From: an uncultured Clostridium sp.
Lineage (GTDB): Bacteria > Bacillota > Clostridia > TANB77 > CAG-508
Length of the DNA stretch: 8,914 nt
NCBI GenBank assembly: GCA_948465625.1
Contig: CAOJXM010000030.1
Location: 1-8,914 of the forward strand
Reading direction: 5' to 3'
The translations under genes were made by a program, and so were the position numbers. This document shows, piece by piece, positions 1 through 6,294 of this stretch. Positions within the stretch are counted from its first letter, which is position 1. Each line of letters opens with the position of its first letter. The notes beneath the pieces were generated by a model. The model ran no database searches and was not told the DNA's origin. It was given only the letters and a program-made list of their open reading frames with translations.

Positions 1-1
1 A

Positions 2-1378
2 GCAGGACAAGTAAAAAACAATTATGAAGAACTTGAGCAAAAAGATGTCAAAGTAGCAGGAAGAATTATTGCAAAAAGAATCATGGGAAAAGCATCTTTT
101 TGTACCATACAAGACTGTGATGAAAAAATTCAAAGCTATGTAAGCATTAACGACTTGGGAGAAGAAACTTATAAAGAATTTAAAACCTATGATATTGGAG
201 ATATTATTGGTATCACTGGTTTTGTATTTAAAACCAGAACAGAGGAGATATCAGTTCATGCCAAAGAAGTAGTACTACTTTCAAAATCACTAAGACCATT
301 ACCAGAAAAATTCCATGGACTAAAAGATACTGATATTCGTTATCGACAAAGATATACAGACTTAATTGTAAATCCAGAAGTAAAAAGAACCTTTGAACTA
401 AGAAGTAAAATTATAAAAGAGGTAAGAAACATATTAGATGAAAAAGGATATTTGGAAGTGGAAACCCCAATCTTAAATACTATTTCTGGTGGAGCAACAG
501 CAAGACCATTTATTACGCATCATAATTCATTAGATATTGATATGTATTTAAGAATTGCATTAGAATTAAACCTAAAAAGATTAATTGTAGGGGGAATCGA
601 TAAAGTATATGAACTAGGTAGAGTATTTCGTAATGAAGGAATGGACATTAGGCACAATCCAGAATTTACAATGCTAGAACTATATGCCTCTTACCAAGAT
701 TATCATGATATGATGGACATTACAGAAGAAATCTTTTCAAGAACAGCACAAAAAGTTTTAGGAACAACGAAAATAACTTATCAAGAGCAAGAAATAGACC
801 TAACCCCATCATGGAAAAGAGTAAGCATGATTGATTCCATTCAAGAAGTAACAGGAATTGATTTTAATCAGATTAGTACAGATGAACAAGCAGTTAAACT
901 AGCAAAAGAAAAAGGAATTGAAGTGCCAACAACCAAACAAACAAGAGGAGATGTAATTAGCTTATTCTTTGATGAATATGTAGAAAAAACATTAATTCAA
1001 CCAACCTTTATTTATGATTATCCAGTAGAAATTTCACCACTAGCAAAAAGAAAACAAGAAGATAATCGTTTAACAGAAAGATTTGAGTTATTTATTGGTG
1101 GTAGAGAATATGGTAATGCTTTCTCAGAATTAAATGACCCAATTGACCAATACGAGAGATTTAAAAAACAAGTAGAAGCAAGAGAAGCAGGAGATGACGA
1201 AGCAGGTATGATGGATGAGGATTACATCAATGCATTAGAAATCGGATTACCTCCAACAGGTGGACTAGGAATTGGAATTGATAGACTGGTTATGTTGTTA
1301 ACCGATGCAGCTTCCATTCGAGATGTATTATTATTTCCAACCATGAAACCTCTTTCAGACCATTCATCTAAAGAGTAA
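2..1378 (+). CDS. lysS: Lysyl-tRNA synthetase, class II (5'-truncated by window edge)
   Basis: This enzyme charges tRNA-Lys with lysine using ATP in the cytoplasm. The frame is open from base 2; the first Met in the window (base 83) is internal, because the residues before it (VAGRIIAKRI, followed by MGKASF) belong to the conserved OB-fold anticodon-binding domain. About 458 residues are visible, so roughly 35-45 N-terminal residues of a normal ~495-aa enzyme lie off the left edge. The class II signatures are all present: motif 1 around KIIKEVRNILDEKGYLEVET, motif 2 FRNEGMDIRHNPEFTMLELY (near 625-685), and motif 3 GLGIGIDRLVML (near 1260-1295). The lysine-enzyme blocks GGATARPFITHHN and FIGGREYGNAFSELNDP are also present. 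The C-terminus RDVLLFPTMKPL is the usual family ending. A terminator about 145 bases downstream suggests this is the last gene of its transcript. Confidence 0.97.
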   Translation, partial: AGQVKNNYEELEQKDVKVAGRIIAKRIMGKASFCTIQDCDEKIQSYVSINDLGEETYKEFKTYDIGDIIGITGFVFKTRTEEISVHAKEVVLLSKSLRPLPEKFHGLKDTDIRYRQRYTDLIVNPEVKRTFELRSKIIKEVRNILDEKGYLEVETPILNTISGGATARPFITHHNSLDIDMYLRIALELNLKRLIVGGIDKVYELGRVFRNEGMDIRHNPEFTMLELYASYQDYHDMMDITEEIFSRTAQKVLGTTKITYQEQEIDLTPSWKRVSMIDSIQEVTGIDFNQISTDEQAVKLAKEKGIEVPTTKQTRGDVISLFFDEYVEKTLIQPTFIYDYPVEISPLAKRKQEDNRLTERFELFIGGREYGNAFSELNDPIDQYERFKKQVEAREAGDDEAGMMDEDYINALEIGLPPTGGLGIGIDRLVMLLTDAASIRDVLLFPTMKPLSDHSSKE

Positions 1379-1391
1379 TTAAATGAAAGAG

Positions 1392-1488
1392 GATGAAAAT
1401 ATCGATTAATTCGATGCAAAAATTATCCAAGATAAAAAATTCGGGATATCGCTAATTTTCATCAAAGATTTGACTTGATGAAAAATTA
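1392..1488 (+). other. Cluster of inverted repeats in the lysS 3' region
   Basis: No gene is evident between lysS and base 1664. The stretch can fold in two mutually exclusive ways. In one, GATGAAAAT (1392-1400) pairs with ATTTTCATC (1455-1463), enclosing two smaller hairpins: ATCGA/TCGAT (1401-1405 with 1411-1415) and TATCC/GGATA (1424-1428 with 1444-1448). In the other, TTTTCATCAA (1456-1465) pairs perfectly with TTGATGAAAA (1475-1484), extendable by three pairs past a bulged A to 1488. The pairings are seen directly. A role as 3'-UTR structure, small RNA or remnant of a palindromic element is only inference, and AT-rich DNA makes some of this expected by chance. Confidence 0.4.
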
Positions 1489-1520
1489 CAAAGTTATATA
1501 CCAACAATCAAACAAGTAGT

Positions 1521-1561
1521 AGAAGAAGTTGATTAAAAAATCAGCTTTTTCTATTTTTTTT
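1521..1561 (+). terminator. Rho-independent terminator after lysS
   Basis: A stem of up to 14 pairs, including two G-U pairs, joins 1521-1534 and 1539-1552 around an AAAA loop. It is followed by a run of eight T (1554-1561). It lies between lysS and the promoter at 1573, so it probably ends the lysS transcript and insulates the next unit. Confidence 0.75.
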
Positions 1562-1572
1562 GTAAAAAAGTA

Positions 1573-1601
1573 TTGACAACGCAAAAAGAACATGTTATCC
1601 T
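1573..1601 (+). promoter_or_regulatory. Sigma-A-type promoter for the orphan/AAA ATPase unit
   Basis: A perfect -35 TTGACA (1573-1578) is followed by a 17-base spacer and a -10 TATCCT (1596-1601). The TG at 1593-1594 makes it an extended -10. It sits just after the lysS terminator. Transcription would start near 1608, about 55 bases before the chosen start codon at 1664. Confidence 0.7.
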
Positions 1602-1648
1602 ATAACTAGGTTACAAAATGAATGGTAGTCAAAATGAGAAGTAGAATA

Positions 1649-1656
1649 AGAGGAGG
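1649..1656 (+). promoter_or_regulatory. Ribosome binding site that decides the start at 1664
   Basis: AGAGGAGG lies 7 bases before the ATG at 1664. The same frame has upstream ATGs at 1622 and 1634, but neither has a purine-rich site at proper spacing. Using either would also translate the Shine-Dalgarno sequence itself as Arg-Gly-Gly. Confidence 0.8.
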
Positions 1657-1663
1657 AAATAAA

Positions 1664-2056
1664 ATGAATATTTTAGAAATGCAAGAATTTGAAGATTTTA
1701 AAGGAATGTATGGGAGTGCTAAAACAGCACTAGAGAGTGACCCTTTTTACATTACCTTGTTAACAGAGTGTTATCAAAATCAAGAGTATATGACATTTAT
1801 CAAATTGGCAGACATTTATCTAGACGTTCCACCAGTAAAAAGTTTTGTAAGAATTTACAAGGAATCAATTATAAGGCATGAGCAAGAAATAAGCCAATCA
1901 GACAGGCAAATCATTGCAAATCCACAAATTCGTCAAGCATTAGGAAGTTTTTTTGGATTTGTTTTTCAAAAAAAATATGCGATGAGAAAAACTCGTAAAG
2001 TAAGAGTAGGCGACTTAGGAATTGTAACAGCCAGTTTATTTAAACAAGAAGCATAA
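1664..2056 (+). CDS. Uncharacterised 130-aa protein, partner gene of the AAA ATPase
   Basis: I do not recognise this family. The protein is soluble, with no signal peptide or membrane segment. The first two thirds look alpha-helical and acidic to neutral (MNILEMQEFEDFKG onward). The C-terminal part turns basic (QKKYAMRKTRKVRVGDLG) and ends in a short hydrophobic segment, IVTASLF. The start at 1664 was chosen because of its strong ribosome binding site; a 144-aa version from 1622 is possible but unlikely. It follows its own promoter and lies 63 bases before the AAA ATPase gene with no terminator between, so the two are probably co-transcribed. Composition matches its neighbours, giving no sign of recent transfer. 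A role as adaptor or substrate of the ATPase is a guess from position only. Confidence 0.8.
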   Translation: MNILEMQEFEDFKGMYGSAKTALESDPFYITLLTECYQNQEYMTFIKLADIYLDVPPVKSFVRIYKESIIRHEQEISQSDRQIIANPQIRQALGSFFGFVFQKKYAMRKTRKVRVGDLGIVTASLFKQEA

Positions 2057-2119
2057 AATAGCACAAGCACAAAAGAAAAATTTTACTGTAAGGAAAAGTA
2101 GTTAATTTAGGAGGTTTTT

Positions 2120-3709
2120 ATGGTAAAAGAATATGGATTAGATAAACAAGACGAAGCTATTTTAGATGAATTAGATTATCTATGTGGAGTGGTACAAAAC
2201 AAAGAAATATTAAAAAATATGATTATCTACAATCAATTAAAAGAAAAACACAAAATTGATTTTGGAAATTATAATATCATTATTCGAAACAATTCATCGT
2301 ATAATATCCTAAAAGATTTGCTAAGGATTTGTGCGAAGCTCTTTTTAAAAAATGGAATGATTCAAAATGATAGAATTTGTTATTTAGATAAAGTGGTAAA
2401 TAATGCAAAATATTGTCCGTTTGATAAAATTGCAGGAATTGAGGACAGCATCATTGTAATCAATGAGCGAAAAATGAGGATGAACTATTTAGATGAAATA
2501 GAGAATTTAGAGCAATTAATAAAAAGGTATCAAAATCGAATTTTTATTTTTGAAGATACCAATTATACGGAAGGAGAAGTAGATGCTCAAATTGGGGAAT
2601 TAGCAAGTTGGAGAATGACAATTGAAAGGATTTCATTAGAAGATAAACTGATGTATTGCCAAAATATGTTAGATAGCAATGAGTTAAAATATAAAAGGCA
2701 AGATTTAAAAGAATTTGTAGACCAACCATTTTGGAAAGTAAAAAATAAAATAATGCAGTTAATCATAAAATGCAAAAGTAAAGAAATATTTATGATAACC
2801 AAGGAGATGCTACAAAAAGAAAACATAAAAACAAAATCAAAAACAACAAGACGTAAATCCCTAAAAAACGAAATAAATAAAACAACAGCAAAGCAAGAAT
2901 TAGATAGCCTAATTGGGTTAGAAGAAATTAAAACACAGGTGCAAAAAATATTAAATTATATCAAATTAAACAAAGAGCGTGGAGAACTACCAACACTACA
3001 TATGTGCTTTAATGGAAATCCTGGCACAGGCAAAACCAGTATTGCCAGAATGATTGGCAAGTTATTTGAAGAAGAAAATATTTTATCAGGAGAGGGAGAA
3101 TTTGTAGAGATACATGGTAGAGATTTAGTTGCCAAATATGTAGGATGGACAGCACAAAAAGTACAGGATACTATAGAAAGTGCAATTGGTGGCGTATTAT
3201 TTATTGATGAAGCATATAGTTTAGTAGCAGATAGAAGGGGAAGTTTTGAAGATGAAGCAATTGCCACCTTAATAAAAGAAATGGAAGACCATCGAAACGA
3301 AATTTGTATTATACTGGCAGGATATACAGAAGAGATGCAAGAACTGATACGATTAAATCCAGGATTTGAAAGTAGAATTCAATTTAATATAGATTTTCCA
3401 GATTATAGTGCAGAGGAATTATTTGAGATTTTTCATGGTTTATGCAGAAAAGAAAAGTACAAACTAACAGGAAATTGTAAAGAACGATTAATTCAAAACT
3501 TTGAAAAAGTAAAAGGACAAGAATGTTTTGGAAATGGTAGATATGTAAGAAACATGTTTGAAAAAATCAAGTTTGAGCAAGCCAATCGAGTAATGAACAC
3601 AAGAAATAGCAATCGAGATACCATTACCATACAAGACATAGAGCAAGTATTAGAACAGTTAGAATTAAAACATCCACCAAAACAAAAAGTAATTGGGTTT
3701 GCGTGTTAA
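2120..3709 (+). CDS. CbxX/CfxQ (SpoVK)-family AAA ATPase with degenerate N-terminal AAA domain
   Basis: The C-terminal half is a clear AAA+ ATPase of the CbxX/CfxQ-SpoVK-EccA family. It has ELDSLIG at 260-266, Walker A GNPGTGKTS at 299-307, and Walker B VLFIDEA with D363 and E364. The sensor-1 strand IILAGYTEEM lies near 397-406, and NPGFESRI at 413-420 is typical of the family. A helical lid follows. At 529 aa it is much longer than single-domain SpoVK (about 320 aa). The first ~240 residues look like a second, inactive AAA domain: E17-LDYLCG matches E260-LDSLIG, and the P-loop position reads RNNSSYNIL, lacking Gly-Lys-Thr. A low-complexity Lys/Thr-rich linker (about 238-256) joins the halves. 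The ribosome binding site AGGAGG precedes ATG 2120 at good spacing. Family members remodel protein complexes; the target here is unknown. The name spoVK would be too specific. Confidence 0.9.
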   Translation: MVKEYGLDKQDEAILDELDYLCGVVQNKEILKNMIIYNQLKEKHKIDFGNYNIIIRNNSSYNILKDLLRICAKLFLKNGMIQNDRICYLDKVVNNAKYCPFDKIAGIEDSIIVINERKMRMNYLDEIENLEQLIKRYQNRIFIFEDTNYTEGEVDAQIGELASWRMTIERISLEDKLMYCQNMLDSNELKYKRQDLKEFVDQPFWKVKNKIMQLIIKCKSKEIFMITKEMLQKENIKTKSKTTRRKSLKNEINKTTAKQELDSLIGLEEIKTQVQKILNYIKLNKERGELPTLHMCFNGNPGTGKTSIARMIGKLFEEENILSGEGEFVEIHGRDLVAKYVGWTAQKVQDTIESAIGGVLFIDEAYSLVADRRGSFEDEAIATLIKEMEDHRNEICIILAGYTEEMQELIRLNPGFESRIQFNIDFPDYSAEELFEIFHGLCRKEKYKLTGNCKERLIQNFEKVKGQECFGNGRYVRNMFEKIKFEQANRVMNTRNSNRDTITIQDIEQVLEQLELKHPPKQKVIGFAC

Positions 3710-3724
3710 ATAGACCAATCCCCC

Positions 3725-3753
3725 TTTACATTTTGCTATTAGTAAGATATAAT
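3725..3753 (+). promoter_or_regulatory. Near-consensus sigma-A promoter for the M50-tsaD-phosphoesterase operon
   Basis: TTTACA (3725-3730), a 17-base spacer and a perfect TATAAT (3748-3753) lie about 30 bases before the protease start codon. Only one base differs from consensus, so strong constitutive expression is expected. This separates the three-gene unit from the AAA ATPase gene, although no clear terminator lies between them. Confidence 0.82.
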
Positions 3754-3782
3754 AGACCTATTAAGAAAGGAAGAGAATATAT

Positions 3783-4514
3783 ATGTTTCGATTTGATAAT
3801 AGATTTATCTATGTAATCTTAGCCATTATGGTAGTATCCAATCTGGCTGTTATGACACAATCGCAAATGTTAGGAATCTTATTAACTTTACCAGGAGTTA
3901 TCATTGCCATTACCTTCCATGAGTTTGCCCATGCTTATGCAGCATATAAATTAGGAGATGACACAGCAAAAATGCAAGGCAGGTTAAACTTAAATCCACT
4001 AAGTCATATTGACCCAATAGGAATTATCCTATTAATATTTGTACATTTTGGTTGGGGAAAGCCAGTACAAATCAACCCAAGAAATTTTGATAGAAAATAT
4101 ACCATGGAAAAGGGAGAAGCCATTGTATCATTAGCAGGACCAGTTATGAACTTTGTGCTAGCAATCGTGTTTACCATTGCGTATTGTGCTATTGTCAAAT
4201 TTGCTCCTGTAACTTTTAAACTATCACAGCTAGGAGTCGTAGTGCTAACCATGATACAAGCAACCATGATTGTAAATATTGGTTTAGGCGTATTTAATCT
4301 AATCCCTATTCCACCACTAGATGGCTCAAAAATATTTAGAACCATTTTACCATACAATGCCAAAGCATGGTTAGATGCAAACGAAAAATGGTTTTATCTT
4401 GGTTTTTTAATTATTTGGATTACAGGGTTAGCAGGCTATATCATTTCGCCAGTAATTGAGGTAATAGGAAATGGAATGCTTTGGATAATTGGAAAATTAT
4501 TTGGATTAATGTAA
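3783..4514 (+). CDS. Site-2 protease family (M50) membrane metalloprotease
   Basis: This is an integral-membrane zinc protease of the short, PDZ-less M50 type (YwhC-like). These enzymes cut within or next to membrane segments, and substrates for this subgroup are generally unknown. The zinc-binding HEFAH motif places H46, E47 and H50 in a hydrophobic helix. The third ligand is D180 in NLIPIPPLDG, the family's second signature, and VSLAGPVMNF (115-124) is also conserved. Further hydrophobic segments lie near 9-24, 30-50, 78-90, 115-138, 150-173 and 205-243. Length (243 aa) is slightly above the usual ~210-230 because of an extra hydrophobic N-terminal segment before the catalytic helix. GGAAGAG at 3769-3775 supports the chosen start. 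The next gene, tsaD, begins 13 bases after the stop, so the two are co-transcribed. Confidence 0.92.
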   Translation: MFRFDNRFIYVILAIMVVSNLAVMTQSQMLGILLTLPGVIIAITFHEFAHAYAAYKLGDDTAKMQGRLNLNPLSHIDPIGIILLIFVHFGWGKPVQINPRNFDRKYTMEKGEAIVSLAGPVMNFVLAIVFTIAYCAIVKFAPVTFKLSQLGVVVLTMIQATMIVNIGLGVFNLIPIPPLDGSKIFRTILPYNAKAWLDANEKWFYLGFLIIWITGLAGYIISPVIEVIGNGMLWIIGKLFGLM

Positions 4515-4527
4515 AAGAGGAAAAGAA

Positions 4528-5463
4528 ATGAAAGATATTATAACATTAGGAATTGAATCAAGTTGTGATGAAACTTCTGTATCTGTTGTAAAAAACGGTA
4601 GAGAAGTTCTTTCGAATGTAATTCATACGCAAATACCAATTCATCAGCAATTTGGAGGAGTGGTACCAGAAATTGCTTCTAGAAACCATGTTATGGCAAT
4701 TTCGGAGGTAACCAAGGAAGCACTAAAACAAGCCAATACTAGCTTATCAGAAATTGATGTAGTAGCCTGTACATACGGACCAGGTTTGGTAGGTGCTTTA
4801 TTAGTAGGGGTATCTTATGCCAAGGCCTTAAGTTATGCATTACAAAAGCCATTAGTGGGAGTTAACCATATACAAGGGCATATTGCAGCAAACTACATTT
4901 CATATAAAGAATTAGAACCACCATTTTTATGCTTAATCATATCAGGTGGACATACCCATTTGGTTCATATTAAAGATTATACTGAATTTGAAATACTAGG
5001 AAAAACAAGAGATGATGCAATAGGAGAAGCATTTGATAAAGTAGCAAGAGTAATTGGACTAGCTTATCCAGGGGGACCTAAAATAGATGAACTAGCAAAA
5101 CAGGGAAATGCCAATATTGACCTACCACAAACCTATTTTGAAAATCTAGATTTTAGCTTTAGTGGAATCAAAACAGCAGTATTAAATTTACATCATAAAA
5201 CCCCAGACATCAATCAAGCAGATTTATGTGCCAGTTTTGAAAAGGCAACCACACAGGTATTATTAACCAATACCAAAAAAGCAGTAGAGCAACGAAACGT
5301 AAATAAAATTGCGCTAGCAGGTGGGGTATCTGCCAATAGCTATATTCGAGAGAAATTTTTAGAATTAGGAAAACAAGAAAACCTGCAAATCTATTACCCG
5401 GAAATGTCTTTATGTACAGATAATGCAGCTATGATTGCATCTGCTCGGATATTACAACTATAA
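4528..5463 (+). CDS. tsaD: tRNA N6-threonylcarbamoyladenosine transferase TsaD, C-terminus altered by frameshift
   Basis: TsaD (formerly Gcp/YgjD), with TsaB and TsaE, transfers the threonylcarbamoyl group to A37 of ANN-decoding tRNAs; it is nearly universal and usually essential. The N-terminal ASKHA-fold block LGIESSCDETSVSVV, metal ligands H114 and H118 in NHIQGH, the block LIISGGHTHL, DDAIGEAFDKVARVIGL with YPGGP, and D298 in LCTDNAAMIA are all intact. As read, the protein has 311 residues and ends in SARILQL, while the family continues with a Gly-Tyr-Tyr type tail. That tail is encoded immediately downstream in the +1 frame (5447-5518), implying one extra base near C5446. Correcting it gives a 329-aa protein, normal for the family. 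GAGGAAAAG precedes the ATG. All catalytic residues precede the shift, so the short product might retain activity. Confidence 0.93.
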   Translation: MKDIITLGIESSCDETSVSVVKNGREVLSNVIHTQIPIHQQFGGVVPEIASRNHVMAISEVTKEALKQANTSLSEIDVVACTYGPGLVGALLVGVSYAKALSYALQKPLVGVNHIQGHIAANYISYKELEPPFLCLIISGGHTHLVHIKDYTEFEILGKTRDDAIGEAFDKVARVIGLAYPGGPKIDELAKQGNANIDLPQTYFENLDFSFSGIKTAVLNLHHKTPDINQADLCASFEKATTQVLLTNTKKAVEQRNVNKIALAGGVSANSYIREKFLELGKQENLQIYYPEMSLCTDNAAMIASARILQL

Positions 5464-5518
5464 AAAGGGAAATTTAGCAGATTTAACTTTAAATGCTGTA
5501 CCCAATTTAAAACTATAA
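5447..5518 (+). pseudogene. tsaD: Out-of-frame 3' end of tsaD
   Basis: In the frame shifted by one base relative to the tsaD ORF, codons from GGA at 5447 read GYYNYKKGN, then LADLTL, then NAVPNLKL, with a TAA at 5516-5518. This is the standard TsaD C-terminus, and it joins residue A306 (codon 5443-5445) if the single C at 5446 is skipped. The restored stop lies 15 bases before the next start codon, matching the tight spacing elsewhere in this operon. This could be a real mutation, a sequencing or assembly error, or, less likely, programmed +1 frameshifting at the CGG codon. Confidence 0.9.
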
Positions 5519-5533
5519 AAAGAAGGAGATACT

Positions 5534-6241
5534 ATGGCTATTTTTGTCATATCAGATTTACACTTATCGTTTCAAAATCCAAAGCCAATGAATATATTTG
5601 GTAACAATTGGGAAGACCACGAAAACAAAATCAAACACGATTGGTTAAGTAAAGTAACAGACGAAGATTTGGTAATTTTACCAGGGGATTTTTCTTGGGC
5701 GATGAATTTAAGTGATACGTATTTGGATTTTAAATATTTAAATGAGTTACCAGGCAAAAAGCTACTTTTAAAAGGAAATCATGATTACTGGTGGACTACT
5801 TTAAAAAAAATGAGACAATATTTAGAAGAGAATGAATTTAAAAATATAGATTTTATTTACAACAACAGTTATTGCTATGAAAACTACATCATAGCAGGAA
5901 CCAGAGGTTGGACATTGGTGGACTTGAATGGCACTCATAAAATATTGGATCGAGAATTAATTAGGCTAGAACTGTCTTTACAAGAAGGAATCCAAAAATA
6001 TGGAGAAGATAAAGAAATATTAGTTTTTATGCACTATCCACCGATTACCAGTTCTGTTTTAAATAGTAAGGAAGAATTAAGATTTGTAGAATTGATGAAA
6101 AAGTATAAAATCAAAAAATGCATGTATGGACATTTGCATTCTCATTCTCACAAAGATGCCATAGAGGGAATGGTAGAGGGAATCGAGTTTAAGTTAGTAA
6201 GTGGAGATTATTTAGATTTTAAATTGATGAAATTAGAATAA
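5534..6241 (+). CDS. Metallophosphoesterase (calcineurin-like fold), predicted phosphohydrolase
   Basis: This is a cytoplasmic calcineurin-like phosphoesterase that should bind two metal ions. All five motifs are visible: D8-x-H10 in ISDLHLS, G51-D52 in LPGDFSW, G81-N82-H83-D84 in KGNHDYWW, H167 in FMHYPP, and G199-H200-L-H202 in YGHLHSHSH. At 235 aa it is a single, complete domain. The GNHDYWW and GTRGW elements resemble the conserved COG1768-type phosphohydrolases of Firmicutes, whose substrate is not established. A good ribosome binding site (AAGGAG) precedes the ATG. It is the last gene of the protease-tsaD operon and is followed at once by a strong terminator. Nothing in it specifically links it to tRNA modification. 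Confidence 0.92.
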   Translation: MAIFVISDLHLSFQNPKPMNIFGNNWEDHENKIKHDWLSKVTDEDLVILPGDFSWAMNLSDTYLDFKYLNELPGKKLLLKGNHDYWWTTLKKMRQYLEENEFKNIDFIYNNSYCYENYIIAGTRGWTLVDLNGTHKILDRELIRLELSLQEGIQKYGEDKEILVFMHYPPITSSVLNSKEELRFVELMKKYKIKKCMYGHLHSHSHKDAIEGMVEGIEFKLVSGDYLDFKLMKLE

Positions 6242-6242
6242 C

Positions 6243-6286
6243 AAAAGGTGTGTCGCAAATAGCGATACACCTTTTAAGAATTTTTT
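6243..6286. terminator. Intrinsic terminator between convergent operons, probably bidirectional
   Basis: A 14-pair stem (6243-6256 with 6262-6275, one G-T apposition) encloses the loop AAATA. The outer part, AAAAGGTGT against ACACCTTTT, is perfect. On the plus strand the stem ends in TTTT and a T6 run follows at 6281-6286. On the minus strand the stem likewise ends in TTTT. It lies between the phosphoesterase stop and the stop of the oppositely oriented SPFH gene, so it can end both transcripts. Confidence 0.9.
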
Positions 6287-6294
6287 ATGTTGTT

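Noticed and set aside
1392..1463. 72-base element with closed ends that could be a tRNA
   Set aside because: It lacks the conserved D-loop GG, the T-loop TTCGA pattern at the right place and a normal anticodon arm; only the length and the closing stem resemble a tRNA.
1622..1663. Longer start for the 130-aa orphan at ATG 1622 (or 1634)
   Set aside because: No ribosome binding site at proper spacing, and the extension translates the AGGAGG site that serves ATG 1664.
1379..1663. Riboswitch or T-box leader upstream of the orphan/AAA unit
   Set aside because: The promoter at 1573 lies downstream of the structured region and terminator, leaving only about a 55-base leader, too short for a T-box or known large riboswitch.
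2956..3267. 103-aa minus-strand open frame under the AAA ATPase
   Set aside because: It lies opposite the most conserved Walker A/B coding region; it is a shadow frame with no start signal.
4004..4363. 119-aa minus-strand open frame under the M50 protease
   Set aside because: It is antisense to conserved protease motifs and shows no ribosome binding site or family resemblance.
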